Source: Marinoscillum pacificum (lineage in GTDB: Bacteria > Bacteroidota > Bacteroidia > Cytophagales > Cyclobacteriaceae). From it: a stretch of DNA of 64,000 bases. The stretch spans positions 1 through 64,000 of the forward strand of contig NZ_JAMZMJ010000008.1 of assembly GCF_024714495.1 (NCBI RefSeq). Reading direction: 5' to 3'. Below, in pieces: positions 9,021 to 17,999 of this stretch; position 1 is the stretch's first letter, and every line of letters starts with the position of its first letter. The position numbers were made by a program, and so were the translations under genes. Below the pieces are notes generated by a model. It made no database searches and was not told where the DNA came from. It saw only the letters and a program-made list of their open reading frames with translations.

Positions 9021-9644
9021 GTGAAGAACAACTTGGAAAAATTCTTTTTTACGAGACTTCAGTATGAATCCGGAGATTGGGATGTGGATCAACGCATGCC
9101 TTCTAATTTGTTGAATTCGTTGATTGAGTACACCACATTGCCTGTGGACACGGTGGAGAACATTGTTCCTCTTGGAAGTGATGAAATATTCAGCTGTCCA
9201 TTTTGCTACATCTCTGGTCACAAACTGGTGCAATTCACCAAACTAGAACGAGAAAATTTCAAGAAGTATGTAGAGAATGGTGGATTCGTCTTTGCAGATG
9301 ATTGCAATCATGATATTGATGGGCTTTTCGCCAAATCCTTCGAGCGACAAATGGAAGAAATTTGGCCTGGGCAATTGAATAAAATACCGAACAATCACCC
9401 TATTTACACGGCTTTCTTTGAGTTTGATGGACCACCAACAACCTCACAAGAACTGAACGGCTGGGGCGATGACATAGTCCATGACTACCTGAAAGCCATT
9501 CTCGTAAATGATCGAATTGGTGTCCTATATAGCAACAAAGACTATGGATGCGAATGGGATTACGACTTCAGAAACAAACGATGGTACAAAATTGATAACA
9601 CGCGATTCGCTGTGAACATTGTCATTCACGCGATGACTAGTTAG
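9021..9644 (+). CDS. DUF4159 protein, first gene of MoxR/Bat operon
   Basis: A 207-residue protein starting at GTG 9021. It matches the DUF4159 pattern: FTRLQYESGDWDVD at the start, then FAYISGH-like CYISGH, and a middle GGFVFADDCNHD. DUF4159 domains have a glutamine-amidotransferase/ThuA-like fold and in other phyla are often fused to a BatA N-terminus. Here the domain stands alone, and BatA is a separate gene four positions downstream. No signal peptide or membrane segment is seen, so it is probably cytoplasmic. Function is unknown; the operon position links it to the MoxR-DUF58 machinery. Confidence 0.8.
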   Translation: MKNNLEKFFFTRLQYESGDWDVDQRMPSNLLNSLIEYTTLPVDTVENIVPLGSDEIFSCPFCYISGHKLVQFTKLERENFKKYVENGGFVFADDCNHDIDGLFAKSFERQMEEIWPGQLNKIPNNHPIYTAFFEFDGPPTTSQELNGWGDDIVHDYLKAILVNDRIGVLYSNKDYGCEWDYDFRNKRWYKIDNTRFAVNIVIHAMTS

Positions 9645-9661
9645 ATGTTAGATGTTAGATG
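9641..9661. repeat. Three tandem 7-bp units (TTAGATG)
   Basis: Three perfect copies of TTAGATG lie at 9641-9647, 9648-9654 and 9655-9661. The first contains the stop codon of the DUF4159 gene. The unit length is not a multiple of three, so stops occur in all frames. Probably a small slippage repeat. Confidence 0.8.
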
Positions 9662-9719
9662 TTTTAATAAAATATTGAATTAATCGAACATCACTTTATG
9701 GCTAATTGGAATAAATAAA

Positions 9720-10742
9720 ATGGGTTTTAACCCTAAACATTCAGAAAGAATGAACGAAGAGTTAAAGAAAATAGAGCAAGAAGTTAACGAGTTAACGTCC
9801 AAACTCACGGAGCTTAAAAAAGAGATCCATAAGGTCATAGTAGGTCAAGAAGAGGTTCTTGATCAGATCATCGTTTCGATGCTTGCGAGTGGACACATCC
9901 TGGTGGAAGGAATGCCTGGGCTAGCCAAGACATTGATGATTAAATCCATCTCACAAGCTCTGAGCTTAAACTTCAAAAGGATACAGTTCACGCCTGACTT
10001 AATGCCTACAGACATTCTTGGGACGGAGGTGATCGAAGAAGATGAGCATGGCCATAAAAAGTTTAAGTACAACAAAGGACCCATCTTCTCGAACATCGTT
10101 CTGGCGGATGAAATCAACCGAACCCCTCCAAAAACTCAAGCGGCATTGCTAGAAGTCATGCAAGAATACTCGGTAACTTATGGAGGAACTGAGTATGCCA
10201 TGGACAAGCCTTTCTTCATCCTGGCAACGCAAAACCCTGTAGAGCAGTCTGGAACATTTCCCCTTCCGGAAGCACAAACAGACCGATTCCTGTTATATGT
10301 GCTGATCGGATACCCAACGGAAAGTGAGGAATCTCAAATCCTAAAGCAAACAACTGGCAAGAAACCAGAACCCATTAAAGCAGTGATGACTGGTGAAGAT
10401 CTCATCAAACTGCAAAAATATACACGTGAAGTTCACATAGAAGATGAACTAATTGACAAGGTGAGCAAGTTGGTGCGACTGTCAAGACCTGAATCATCAT
10501 CGGTAGAAGAGGTCAAGAATTATGTTGATTTTGGTGCCGGACCAAGAGCCGGACAAGCCATTATTTTGGCATCTAAAGCTCATGCGCTCTTACAAGGAAG
10601 GTTAGCGGTAACTCCAAAAGACATTACTAGTGTGACCTATCCTGCCATGCGACATAGAATCATGCTCAACTTCCGAGCAGAATCAGAAGGAATTATTACG
10701 GACCAGGTTATCAAAGAATTGATCAATACAGCAAAACTCTAA
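9720..10742 (+). CDS. MoxR-family AAA+ ATPase
   Basis: A 340-residue MoxR ATPase. Walker A is GMPGLAKT (~residues 64-71) and Walker B is VLADEINR; a sensor-1-like LATQNPVEQSGTFPLPEAQTDRF follows in the usual place. MoxR proteins are chaperone-like ATPases that work with VWA or DUF58 proteins in assembling or activating complexes. The ATG at 9720 is used here; a second in-frame ATG at 9750 (MNEELKK) is equally plausible and fits the family better. It abuts the DUF58 gene, whose start codon follows the stop directly. Confidence 0.93.
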   Translation: MGFNPKHSERMNEELKKIEQEVNELTSKLTELKKEIHKVIVGQEEVLDQIIVSMLASGHILVEGMPGLAKTLMIKSISQALSLNFKRIQFTPDLMPTDILGTEVIEEDEHGHKKFKYNKGPIFSNIVLADEINRTPPKTQAALLEVMQEYSVTYGGTEYAMDKPFFILATQNPVEQSGTFPLPEAQTDRFLLYVLIGYPTESEESQILKQTTGKKPEPIKAVMTGEDLIKLQKYTREVHIEDELIDKVSKLVRLSRPESSSVEEVKNYVDFGAGPRAGQAIILASKAHALLQGRLAVTPKDITSVTYPAMRHRIMLNFRAESEGIITDQVIKELINTAKL

Positions 10743-11630
10743 GTGGTTAAATCGGATCCATATCGCTCATTAGGCCTTAAAAAAGAGCCACTCTCTAGTA
10801 TCGAGGATTTCGATTGGCTAGTTAGAACCGTGGCTCTTGGTGAGCACATGGGTAAAAAAAGCAGTCGACGACTGGGAGTAGGGCTCGAATTCAGCCAGTA
10901 TCGACCATATAGTCAGGGGGATGATTTGCGTCAATTGGATTGGAAAATTTATGCACGAACGGATAAGTTCTACATCAAGCAATCAGAAATTGATACCAAC
11001 ATATCAGTAACCTTCATTCCAGACCAAAGTGCGTCCATGAAGTATGAAGAGAATGGATGGTCCAAACAGGCACACGCTAAATTACTAATGGCCTTGTTGG
11101 CTTATTTATCTTCTGAAGCTGGTGACAAATACGGCATAGCTGGAATCAATGAAAAAGATCTTGGTCTCGTTCCTCACATTGGAAAGAAACATTGGCAGCG
11201 ATTTTTGAATCATTTAATCACATTAGAGGAGTCAACTTCTTTTACCAAACCTATGATTCCCAAAGTTCAGGAGAAGGAACTATTCGTCGTTTTCTCAGAC
11301 CTCTATGAAAAAGATGAGGAATGGCTCAACTTCATTAAAAATCTGAAGACAAGAAGAAATGAGGTTATCGTATTTCACTTGATGGGAGACGATGAGCTCA
11401 ATTTCAACTTCAGCAAAACAACACTCTTCAAAGACCTGGAGGATGGATCTGAACTCAAAATTGATCCAGCAAGCCTAAAAGAAAACTATCAATTACGTCT
11501 GCAAGAATGGGTAACAGAACTTAACGAGAATTTTCGAAACGAAGGTGTAGACTACATGCTAGTGAACATGAACGAGCCTGTGGAACAGCTTATCCATAAA
11601 TTCATGTGGCATAGACGAAAACTGAGCTAA
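10743..11630 (+). CDS. DUF58 protein (VWA-like, MoxR partner)
   Basis: A 295-residue DUF58 protein starting at GTG 10743, immediately after the moxR stop. It shows the hallmark HMGKKSSRRLGVGLEFSQYR..GDDLRQLDWKIYART block and then a VWA-like core (IPDQSASMKYEE, a MIDAS-like DxSxS variant). DUF58 proteins are nearly always encoded next to MoxR and are thought to be its substrate or adaptor. No transmembrane segment is seen. Its stop overlaps the next start by one base (TAATG), suggesting translational coupling. Confidence 0.9.
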   Translation: MVKSDPYRSLGLKKEPLSSIEDFDWLVRTVALGEHMGKKSSRRLGVGLEFSQYRPYSQGDDLRQLDWKIYARTDKFYIKQSEIDTNISVTFIPDQSASMKYEENGWSKQAHAKLLMALLAYLSSEAGDKYGIAGINEKDLGLVPHIGKKHWQRFLNHLITLEESTSFTKPMIPKVQEKELFVVFSDLYEKDEEWLNFIKNLKTRRNEVIVFHLMGDDELNFNFSKTTLFKDLEDGSELKIDPASLKENYQLRLQEWVTELNENFRNEGVDYMLVNMNEPVEQLIHKFMWHRRKLS

Positions 11631-12784
11631 TGAATTTTGGAACTCCTACATATCTCTATGCTCTTGCCGCTATCGCTATCCCAATAGTGATACACCTGTG
11701 GAGTAAAAATACCAAGACAAAAGTTCCTTTTGGCAGTCTGAAATTCCTAAAAGAAACCGAAACCAAAACCACTAAACACCTTTTTCCAAGTGAACTCCTG
11801 CTGCTTGCTGTTCGGATTTTACTCATTGGCAGTCTGGCCGTACTATTTGCCGCACCTTTTATAAAAAAGCAAGCAGAATCAAAAACCGCCCATCTGGTAG
11901 ATCCGAACCTAGAGTTGGAAACTCTGTCCAAACTCCAGAAAGAACTAAACCCTGAGGAATCATTTTGGCTAAGCCCAATCAAAACACCCATTGAATCTCC
12001 AGTAAGCTTTGGAAATATTGATACCTGGAGTGCTTTGAAAAATTTCAGTGATTATGATAGTGTTGTGATTTACTCCACTCAGTCCATGACAAGTTTTCAA
12101 GGAGAAATGACCACTCTAACGTCTAAAGTCAATTGGATACAACTACCGACTGAGACTAAGAACAAAATCATTCAGCAGATCTCTAAGGAAGGAAGAAATA
12201 CGGCCATTCGCATGATTTCCAACTCTGAAGCATTACGTTTTGAAACGGAGGAAATAGCATCAGGTGCTCCTCAGGTTGTGAAAATTCACCTTCATTCTGA
12301 TGAAAAACATGAGAACTTATCCAATTACCTCCTGAAATCAATTACTGCCATAAACCAATTGAATCCAGTAAATTTTGAGGTAATTGAATGGAATAACGAC
12401 TCTCAAATTTCTGCTGAAGATTGGTTGATTTGGCTATCGAACGAACCTGTTACTTTTAGAAAACGATTAATCCATTCCGATTCTTCCGCAGCATTATTGG
12501 ACCAACAATCAGAGTTGATTTACGGCATAAATCCAGATATCACAATTGAAAATATCCTTCAAAGGAATTTGCCTCTACTTTTGGAGACCGCATTGCTAAA
12601 ACCCTTGAATGATCAATTGGATATTTATGATCAAAGAGTCACACCAGAGGTTTATTTAAAATCAGGTAGCCACAACTCCACAGCAACTTTTGCCAATCAA
12701 TCCATCATCAACTGTGCGTTGCTTTTATTTCTGATACTGTTATTAACAGAACGATTACTCAGTCAAATCCTTGTTAAAAAATGA
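11630..12784 (+). CDS. BatA N-terminal-domain membrane protein
   Basis: A 384-residue protein with the BatA (aerotolerance regulator) N-terminus: residues 1-25 form TM1 (TYLYALAAIAIPIVIHLW), then VPFGSLKFLKE, then TM2 near residues 57-80 (LLLLAVRILLIGSLAVLFAAPFI). The middle part is a poorly conserved soluble domain facing one side of the inner membrane. A C-terminal TM (~residues 360-378, IINCALLLFLILLLTERLL) closes the protein. The classical BatA VWA domain is absent. It overlaps the next gene by ATGA. Probable membrane scaffold for the MoxR/DUF58 system. Confidence 0.82.
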   Translation: MNFGTPTYLYALAAIAIPIVIHLWSKNTKTKVPFGSLKFLKETETKTTKHLFPSELLLLAVRILLIGSLAVLFAAPFIKKQAESKTAHLVDPNLELETLSKLQKELNPEESFWLSPIKTPIESPVSFGNIDTWSALKNFSDYDSVVIYSTQSMTSFQGEMTTLTSKVNWIQLPTETKNKIIQQISKEGRNTAIRMISNSEALRFETEEIASGAPQVVKIHLHSDEKHENLSNYLLKSITAINQLNPVNFEVIEWNNDSQISAEDWLIWLSNEPVTFRKRLIHSDSSAALLDQQSELIYGINPDITIENILQRNLPLLLETALLKPLNDQLDIYDQRVTPEVYLKSGSHNSTATFANQSIINCALLLFLILLLTERLLSQILVKK

Positions 12785-14976
12785 CGGCAACTAAAGTCAT
12801 ATCGTCAATAGGAAGTAAGTGGCGCTTCTTGATTTGGATGAAAATCCTCATAGGATGGCTGATCATGGCTGGATTGGGCTATTTGACCTTTGCAGATCAA
12901 TTATCACTCGGTTTTCAAGCGCTATTCGTAGTTTCTACATTTGTCATATCTTTCTTACTTTATCGTGATCAGCTACCAGAAGAAGAACAAGTTGAAGCAC
13001 TCATCAATTCGCAATTACCAGAATTAGAATATAGTGTCTCTCTGATCAATCATACACCACAAACGAGTCTGGCCTTATTGCAGCAGCAGCGAGTTATTGA
13101 AAAACTAAGCATACAATCAAAAAACATCTCCTACCCCATTCACTGGAGACAGTTACTGTACATCTTACTATTAAGTGGGGTAACCTCATTTGCCGCAGAC
13201 TGGCTGTCAACATTCCAAAAAGAGTCACTAAACAGCCAATCAACCCCTAAAAAAACATTTATAGTAAATGGCAATTCTAAAACTCTAAAGACCTCATATG
13301 ATTTGAAGGTCATCATCAAATCACCTGCTTATTCAGGTATCCAAACAGTTTATCAATCAAATGCTGATCTAAAAAATGTTCTGGAGAGATCTGTAATCAG
13401 CTGGAATCTTCATTTTAATCATAAACCAACCACTGCGTGGCTCAAGTTTTCAGATGGAGATAGTTTAGCATTAATAGGAATTGATAAAGATTTAAAAGCA
13501 AGCTATAAGCCTAATAAAAAAGGATTCTACACCATCAACTTCATTGATGATCAGGAGCAATTCCATTCTTCAGCCTATTACCAATTGGATATCATTCCTG
13601 ACAATCCTCCAGAAGTGGAGATTTCGGGTATTCCACAATATCAATCCATTATGCCTGGAGAGGCTAACGGCACCACTTTTACAGCAATCGCTTCGGACGA
13701 GTATGGCCTAACTGATGCTTACCTGATTGCCACCGTTACCAAAGGGTCAGGAGAAAGTGTGAAGTTTCGAGAAGAGAAAATACCATTCAAAGATGCTATT
13801 GTTGGTAGAGAGTTTACTGAAAAAACCACCTTCACACTGGAGCAATTTGACATGGAGCCAGGCAATGAATTGTATTTCTACCTGGAAGCCTGGGACAATC
13901 AAAACCCTCCAAAAGCCAACAGGACGGAAACCTATTTTTTCATCTTCGAAGACACTGCGGAAATTGCTTTTAGTCTGGAAGGAGATCTGGGAGTAGACCT
14001 AATGCCCGAGTATTTCAGAAGTCAACGTCAAATTATTATTGACTCAGAAAAACTATTGAAAGAAAAATCATCCATTTCAAAAGAAGAGTTTAACCAACGA
14101 AGTAATGAACTTGGGTTTGACCAAAAAGCGTTGAGGCTGAAATATGGTCAGTTTATAGGTGAGGAAGCAGATAGCGGATTGGATATTGAAAATGAAGTAG
14201 AAGCCGATCCTGATTTGACGCAACCTGGACAGGTAGATGTATTGGCTGATTTTGGACATGATACGGATCATGAAAATGAAGAGGGACAGCTCATGGATAA
14301 AGGAACGGAACATCATCATGATCCTGTAGAAGAGCTCAGCCATTCGCATGATGATACCGATCAGGCTACCTTTTTAGAGGAATCGATGAAGAGCAAGTTG
14401 CGTGCAGCATTAAATGAAATGTGGGATGCTGAGCTTTATCTTAGATTATTCAAGCCTGAAGAATCGCTTCCTTATCAATTCAAAGCACTAAAACTGATCA
14501 AGGAGATTAAAAATCATGCTCGAATTTACGTGCATCGCATGGGATTTGACGCACCTCCAATTAATGAATCTAAAAGCCGATTGACTGGTGAACTAGAAGA
14601 AGTAAATGGTGATACCTATCAAAACACTTATAACTATTCAGAGCAATTGATAGCTACTAAGAAACTTATTGAAGCCATCAGCCAATTACAAAAACAAAGT
14701 TTCCCAGTTGAAAACAAACTCCAAAACTTACTTCAACAAGCAGGTAATGAACTAGCTCAATTTGCAATTGATGACCCATCCAAATTCTTAGGTTTGCTAT
14801 CAGAAATCAGGGGTATTTCAGATCAGAGCCTATTGCATCTTGTTGAATTAATGGACTTAAAAAAACATTTAGTGGATGTACTTCCGGCTCCTGAGCAGAA
14901 ACCGAATTTAGATGTTCAACCATCCCATGAATTACTTGAGCAATTTGTGAAGGAGTTAACCAAATCCAACCCATGA
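12781..14976 (+). CDS. DUF4175-like membrane protein with His/acid-rich segment
   Basis: A 731-residue protein with two N-terminal TM segments (~15-37 and 42-61) and a third near 122-140. Beta-sandwich sequence follows (~150-390: AYSGIQTVYQ, DNPPEVEISG, EYGLTDAYL), and then a charged, helical C-terminal half. This arrangement resembles the DUF4175 proteins that sit beside MoxR, DUF58 and DUF4159 in other phyla, although similarity is judged by layout rather than strong motifs. Residues ~490-530 are rich in His, Asp and Glu (HDTDHENEE, EHHHDP, HSHDDTD), suggesting metal binding. It overlaps both neighbours by 4 bp. Confidence 0.72.
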   Translation: MTATKVISSIGSKWRFLIWMKILIGWLIMAGLGYLTFADQLSLGFQALFVVSTFVISFLLYRDQLPEEEQVEALINSQLPELEYSVSLINHTPQTSLALLQQQRVIEKLSIQSKNISYPIHWRQLLYILLLSGVTSFAADWLSTFQKESLNSQSTPKKTFIVNGNSKTLKTSYDLKVIIKSPAYSGIQTVYQSNADLKNVLERSVISWNLHFNHKPTTAWLKFSDGDSLALIGIDKDLKASYKPNKKGFYTINFIDDQEQFHSSAYYQLDIIPDNPPEVEISGIPQYQSIMPGEANGTTFTAIASDEYGLTDAYLIATVTKGSGESVKFREEKIPFKDAIVGREFTEKTTFTLEQFDMEPGNELYFYLEAWDNQNPPKANRTETYFFIFEDTAEIAFSLEGDLGVDLMPEYFRSQRQIIIDSEKLLKEKSSISKEEFNQRSNELGFDQKALRLKYGQFIGEEADSGLDIENEVEADPDLTQPGQVDVLADFGHDTDHENEEGQLMDKGTEHHHDPVEELSHSHDDTDQATFLEESMKSKLRAALNEMWDAELYLRLFKPEESLPYQFKALKLIKEIKNHARIYVHRMGFDAPPINESKSRLTGELEEVNGDTYQNTYNYSEQLIATKKLIEAISQLQKQSFPVENKLQNLLQQAGNELAQFAIDDPSKFLGLLSEIRGISDQSLLHLVELMDLKKHLVDVLPAPEQKPNLDVQPSHELLEQFVKELTKSNP

Positions 14977-16631
14977 TCGCATTTGAGGAAACATATCATT
15001 GGATGTTAATCCTCCTTGTAATCGTTTGGGCAACAGGTATTGGGCTAGATATAAAATACCGCGTTAGCCGGATGCGATGGCCTAGAATGATCGTATGGTC
15101 AATAGCCATTTTAGCAATCGCCTTATTCTTTTTACAACCTTATCAGTATCGAAAAAAGCAATCGATTAAGGCTGCTTTGATCAGCAAATCTTCCTCCGTT
15201 GACTCCTTGAGACGAGCTGGTTACCAAATCCTTAAAAATCCATCAGACTTATTTAGCAATACCTATTCTGAGTTGATTTTACAAGATACAGCTCTGGCTC
15301 AGTGGCAGTTAAAGACTATCCCAGCAGAAAAAATTACAAGTAAACATCAACCCGTAACTGGGTTATTATACTTTCAATTCGAGCAAAACATCCTTCAAGG
15401 AAAGAATACTTCCCTGAAGATAACTTCACACTTTGAAGACAACTGCATCCTGTACCTTTTGGACGGAAAATCCATCATGGATTCTACGAGCCTTAAAAAA
15501 GGAAACCAGCAGACGACCTTCGGTTTCACTCCGAAGGCTGCGGGCAATTTCACTTACCAGGTCATTGCAACCATAGGTACGGATACAATTAGCAAGGAAA
15601 TATTACCATTTACCGTATTACGAGCAGAACAGCCTGCAGTGCTTATGCTCCAGAGCAACCCAAACTTTGAAGCACGATTTATCAAAAACTATCTGGGCGA
15701 TTTCGGGTATTCAGTCAGTTCCAGAACTAGAATTTCAAGAGACCTATTTAATGAAGAATTTGTCAACACCTCTCGAAAAAACCTTAAAAGAATTACCTCT
15801 ACACTATTAGAACAGTTTCAATTGATCATTCTGGACAAGACTGCCTACAATCTTTTAAGCAGTGGTGAAAAACAGCTAATCAAAGACAGAAATAAAGTTG
15901 GTAATCTGGGCATTCTGTTGATCAACACGGCACCGGCTGAGATGAACAATCTTTGGACCTATGCTCCTGCCAGCACTGAATCCACTTTAGAGATCAACGG
16001 GATTAATTTTGAAAATGAAATCATTCGTAGTTTTCCCACAGTTAAATCCATAAACAAGACAATTGGCTACTACGAAAGCAATGGTATTGGAAAAGTTGAA
16101 TTGCTGACGATTGAGAGTCTATATCAACTAGTATTACAAGGACAACAAGCTACTTACAACACGATCATCCAACAACTCACGGAAAGCCTTCTTCCTTATC
16201 GGAAAAAAAAGGGTTTCATTCAATTGACCAACACGCCAATATTACATGAAAAGACGAATGTAAAATTCATCTCTTCCTCCTCAAATCCAACAATAGTTAT
16301 TGACAATACCGAGCACCCAATTCGTGAGTCAGCCTATCGACCAGACTTATATGAAACGGACTTCTGGCCTCAAAAGGAAGGCTGGACTAGTCTTTATATA
16401 CAGCCGGATTCGATTCAATATGATTACTATGTCTTTGGCTCGAATGATTGGTCGGCAAAAAAAGCAAATGACTTATTCTTACTAAACGATCAGTATTCAC
16501 AGACATTGATGAGTAACTCTAATCCCATTCAAATTCCGGAAAAGTTTTTCTTGCCAAAGTGGATTTATCTGGTGGCGATCATTTTGAGCCTTGGATTGCT
16601 CTGGGCAGAGCAGCGGTTTGTGAATCCTTAA
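14973..16631 (+). CDS. Membrane-anchored GATase-like protein, last gene of operon
   Basis: 552 residues with TM1 ~9-26, TM2 ~40-57 and a C-terminal TM near 529-547. The region between contains a carrier-like beta domain (~130-215) and a class-I glutamine-amidotransferase-like segment (AVLMLQSNPNFEARFIKNYL then IILDKTAYNLL), without a convincing catalytic Cys/His pair. Similar membrane proteins end MoxR-DUF58-DUF4159 operons in other bacteria. Exact role unknown. The start overlaps the previous stop (ATGA). The stop shares the tetramer TTAA with the stop of the opposing DUF3667 gene. Confidence 0.68.
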   Translation: MIAFEETYHWMLILLVIVWATGIGLDIKYRVSRMRWPRMIVWSIAILAIALFFLQPYQYRKKQSIKAALISKSSSVDSLRRAGYQILKNPSDLFSNTYSELILQDTALAQWQLKTIPAEKITSKHQPVTGLLYFQFEQNILQGKNTSLKITSHFEDNCILYLLDGKSIMDSTSLKKGNQQTTFGFTPKAAGNFTYQVIATIGTDTISKEILPFTVLRAEQPAVLMLQSNPNFEARFIKNYLGDFGYSVSSRTRISRDLFNEEFVNTSRKNLKRITSTLLEQFQLIILDKTAYNLLSSGEKQLIKDRNKVGNLGILLINTAPAEMNNLWTYAPASTESTLEINGINFENEIIRSFPTVKSINKTIGYYESNGIGKVELLTIESLYQLVLQGQQATYNTIIQQLTESLLPYRKKKGFIQLTNTPILHEKTNVKFISSSSNPTIVIDNTEHPIRESAYRPDLYETDFWPQKEGWTSLYIQPDSIQYDYYVFGSNDWSAKKANDLFLLNDQYSQTLMSNSNPIQIPEKFFLPKWIYLVAIILSLGLLWAEQRFVNP

Positions 16632-17461
16632 AGCATCCAAAAAGTAACAAAAAAGAGAAAAGCACGATATAAAAACATGCTTATAATAAAGGAAACCAAA
16701 ACCACTATTGTGTTAAACCAACGCCTCTTTTTTTCGAATCCATAAAAATTCCTTTCGGCATTGTAGACAAAGAAGCCTATAAGAAATATTACAGATAAAC
16801 TACTGAAGGTTTCGGAGTTGGTAAAACCAAGACCGATAATTTTGAAACCAATTAACAGCAAACCAAATATCTGCATACATGCCACCAAAATGTAGATCAT
16901 AAGTTCCAATGCGATGGTTAAATGATCCGCTAAAAGCTTTTTTGCTGAACCAATGTGAATGATCGAAAACATAGCCGCCACTAAGAAGACCATCACAATC
17001 AATAGCATTTTACTAAGCTCAGTTGTTTTGGCATTGTATCGCGTTTCAAATTCCTCATAGCTTATATCCATAGCTTCAACTTGATTTGCGACCATTCTTG
17101 ATGCTTCTTCACTATGCAGAAATGAAAATGACTTTGTTTGGTGATAGAGGGTCGTATTGAATGTGTTGAATATTGGAAAAAGAAAGTACAACAAGTTCGC
17201 CAGGAAAAATAGTGACAGAGGCCTCATGTAAGGTTTTCTGACTCCTTTAACGTACTCATAAGACACAAAACCAGGTTTCCGAACTATCAATACTAAAGAC
17301 TTCCATAATTTACTATCTGCGAAAGTGATGGCATTTACCAACTCTCCCAGAAAATAAACCAATCTTCTGTCCTTCTGATCAATTACTTTTTCACCGCATT
17401 GATTGCAGTATTTACCTTCAAACTCATTGGAACAAGACAAACAGCGGTTTTCCTGACTCAT
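16628..17461 (-). CDS. DUF3667 membrane protein
   Basis: 277 residues. The N-terminus is a small zinc ribbon (CLSC at residues 7-10 and CNQC at 19-22), followed by the diagnostic DUF3667 segment with VYFLGELVNAITFADSKLW and RKPYMRPLSLFFLANLLYF. Four to five transmembrane helices follow. The family is largely confined to Bacteroidota and uncharacterised. The gene is convergent with the last gene of the MoxR operon, and the two stops overlap by four bases. Confidence 0.85.
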   Translation of the reverse strand: MSQENRCLSCSNEFEGKYCNQCGEKVIDQKDRRLVYFLGELVNAITFADSKLWKSLVLIVRKPGFVSYEYVKGVRKPYMRPLSLFFLANLLYFLFPIFNTFNTTLYHQTKSFSFLHSEEASRMVANQVEAMDISYEEFETRYNAKTTELSKMLLIVMVFLVAAMFSIIHIGSAKKLLADHLTIALELMIYILVACMQIFGLLLIGFKIIGLGFTNSETFSSLSVIFLIGFFVYNAERNFYGFEKKRRWFNTIVVLVSFIISMFLYRAFLFFVTFWML

Positions 17462-17512
17462 AGAGCCAAAATAATCAAATCATAGAATATGATGATCAAT
17501 CCGAATGAATAA

Positions 17513-17959
17513 TCAATCCTCCAGCACTTCACCAACGATAGCTCGTAACTTCTCAATGGCAGGATTAATACCATCGATTTCAGCCAAATATTCAAAGGTC
17601 ACACGTTTTTGCTCTCCATCTACCGTGATTTCAAGCCATTCTGCACCCCCATCAGCACAGTCGGGACAGCCAATCACTTCATCAAGTGCTAGAAATTTTT
17701 CCTGATTGATACCAGCTAGTATGGATTGTTGCTCCTCTGAAGTTAAGGTGCGTTTGTGCACTATTTCCTGATCATCAACCCAGGTCTTTTGTACAATAGT
17801 TAGCAGAGTTCCGTTCAGATATGTTTCCGTCAAACAGTAACCGATACATTCCCCAAAGGAAGTTCCATACTCTAGTTCACCTTCAAAAGTTGTTGCTTCC
17901 TCTTCATCACAACTCAACAGAACTGAAGCAATAATCATCAACAAGAACAAATGTTTCAT
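17513..17959 (-). CDS. Small lipoprotein with acidic post-Cys signal
   Basis: 148 residues with a signal peptide and lipobox LLSC (Cys17). The residues after the Cys are DEEE, an acidic run resembling the Bacteroidota lipoprotein export signal that routes lipoproteins to the cell surface; that is an inference. The mature part has a Cys-rich patch (GECIGYC and GCPDC), possibly two disulfides, and a beta-rich body (EWLEITVDGEQKRVTFEY). I do not recognise a family. It lies 40 bp downstream of the MATE gene and may share its transcript. Confidence 0.65.
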   Translation of the reverse strand: MKHLFLLMIIASVLLSCDEEEATTFEGELEYGTSFGECIGYCLTETYLNGTLLTIVQKTWVDDQEIVHKRTLTSEEQQSILAGINQEKFLALDEVIGCPDCADGGAEWLEITVDGEQKRVTFEYLAEIDGINPAIEKLRAIVGEVLED

Positions 17960-17999
17960 AGCAAAGCAGTTTGCCTATAAAGACACTGGAATCGACCAA

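Noticed and set aside
9641-9661. TTAGATG triple repeat as a regulatory or phase-variation tract
   Set aside because: It lies at and after the DUF4159 stop codon, so changing copy number would not switch a reading frame; it is most simply a slippage repeat.
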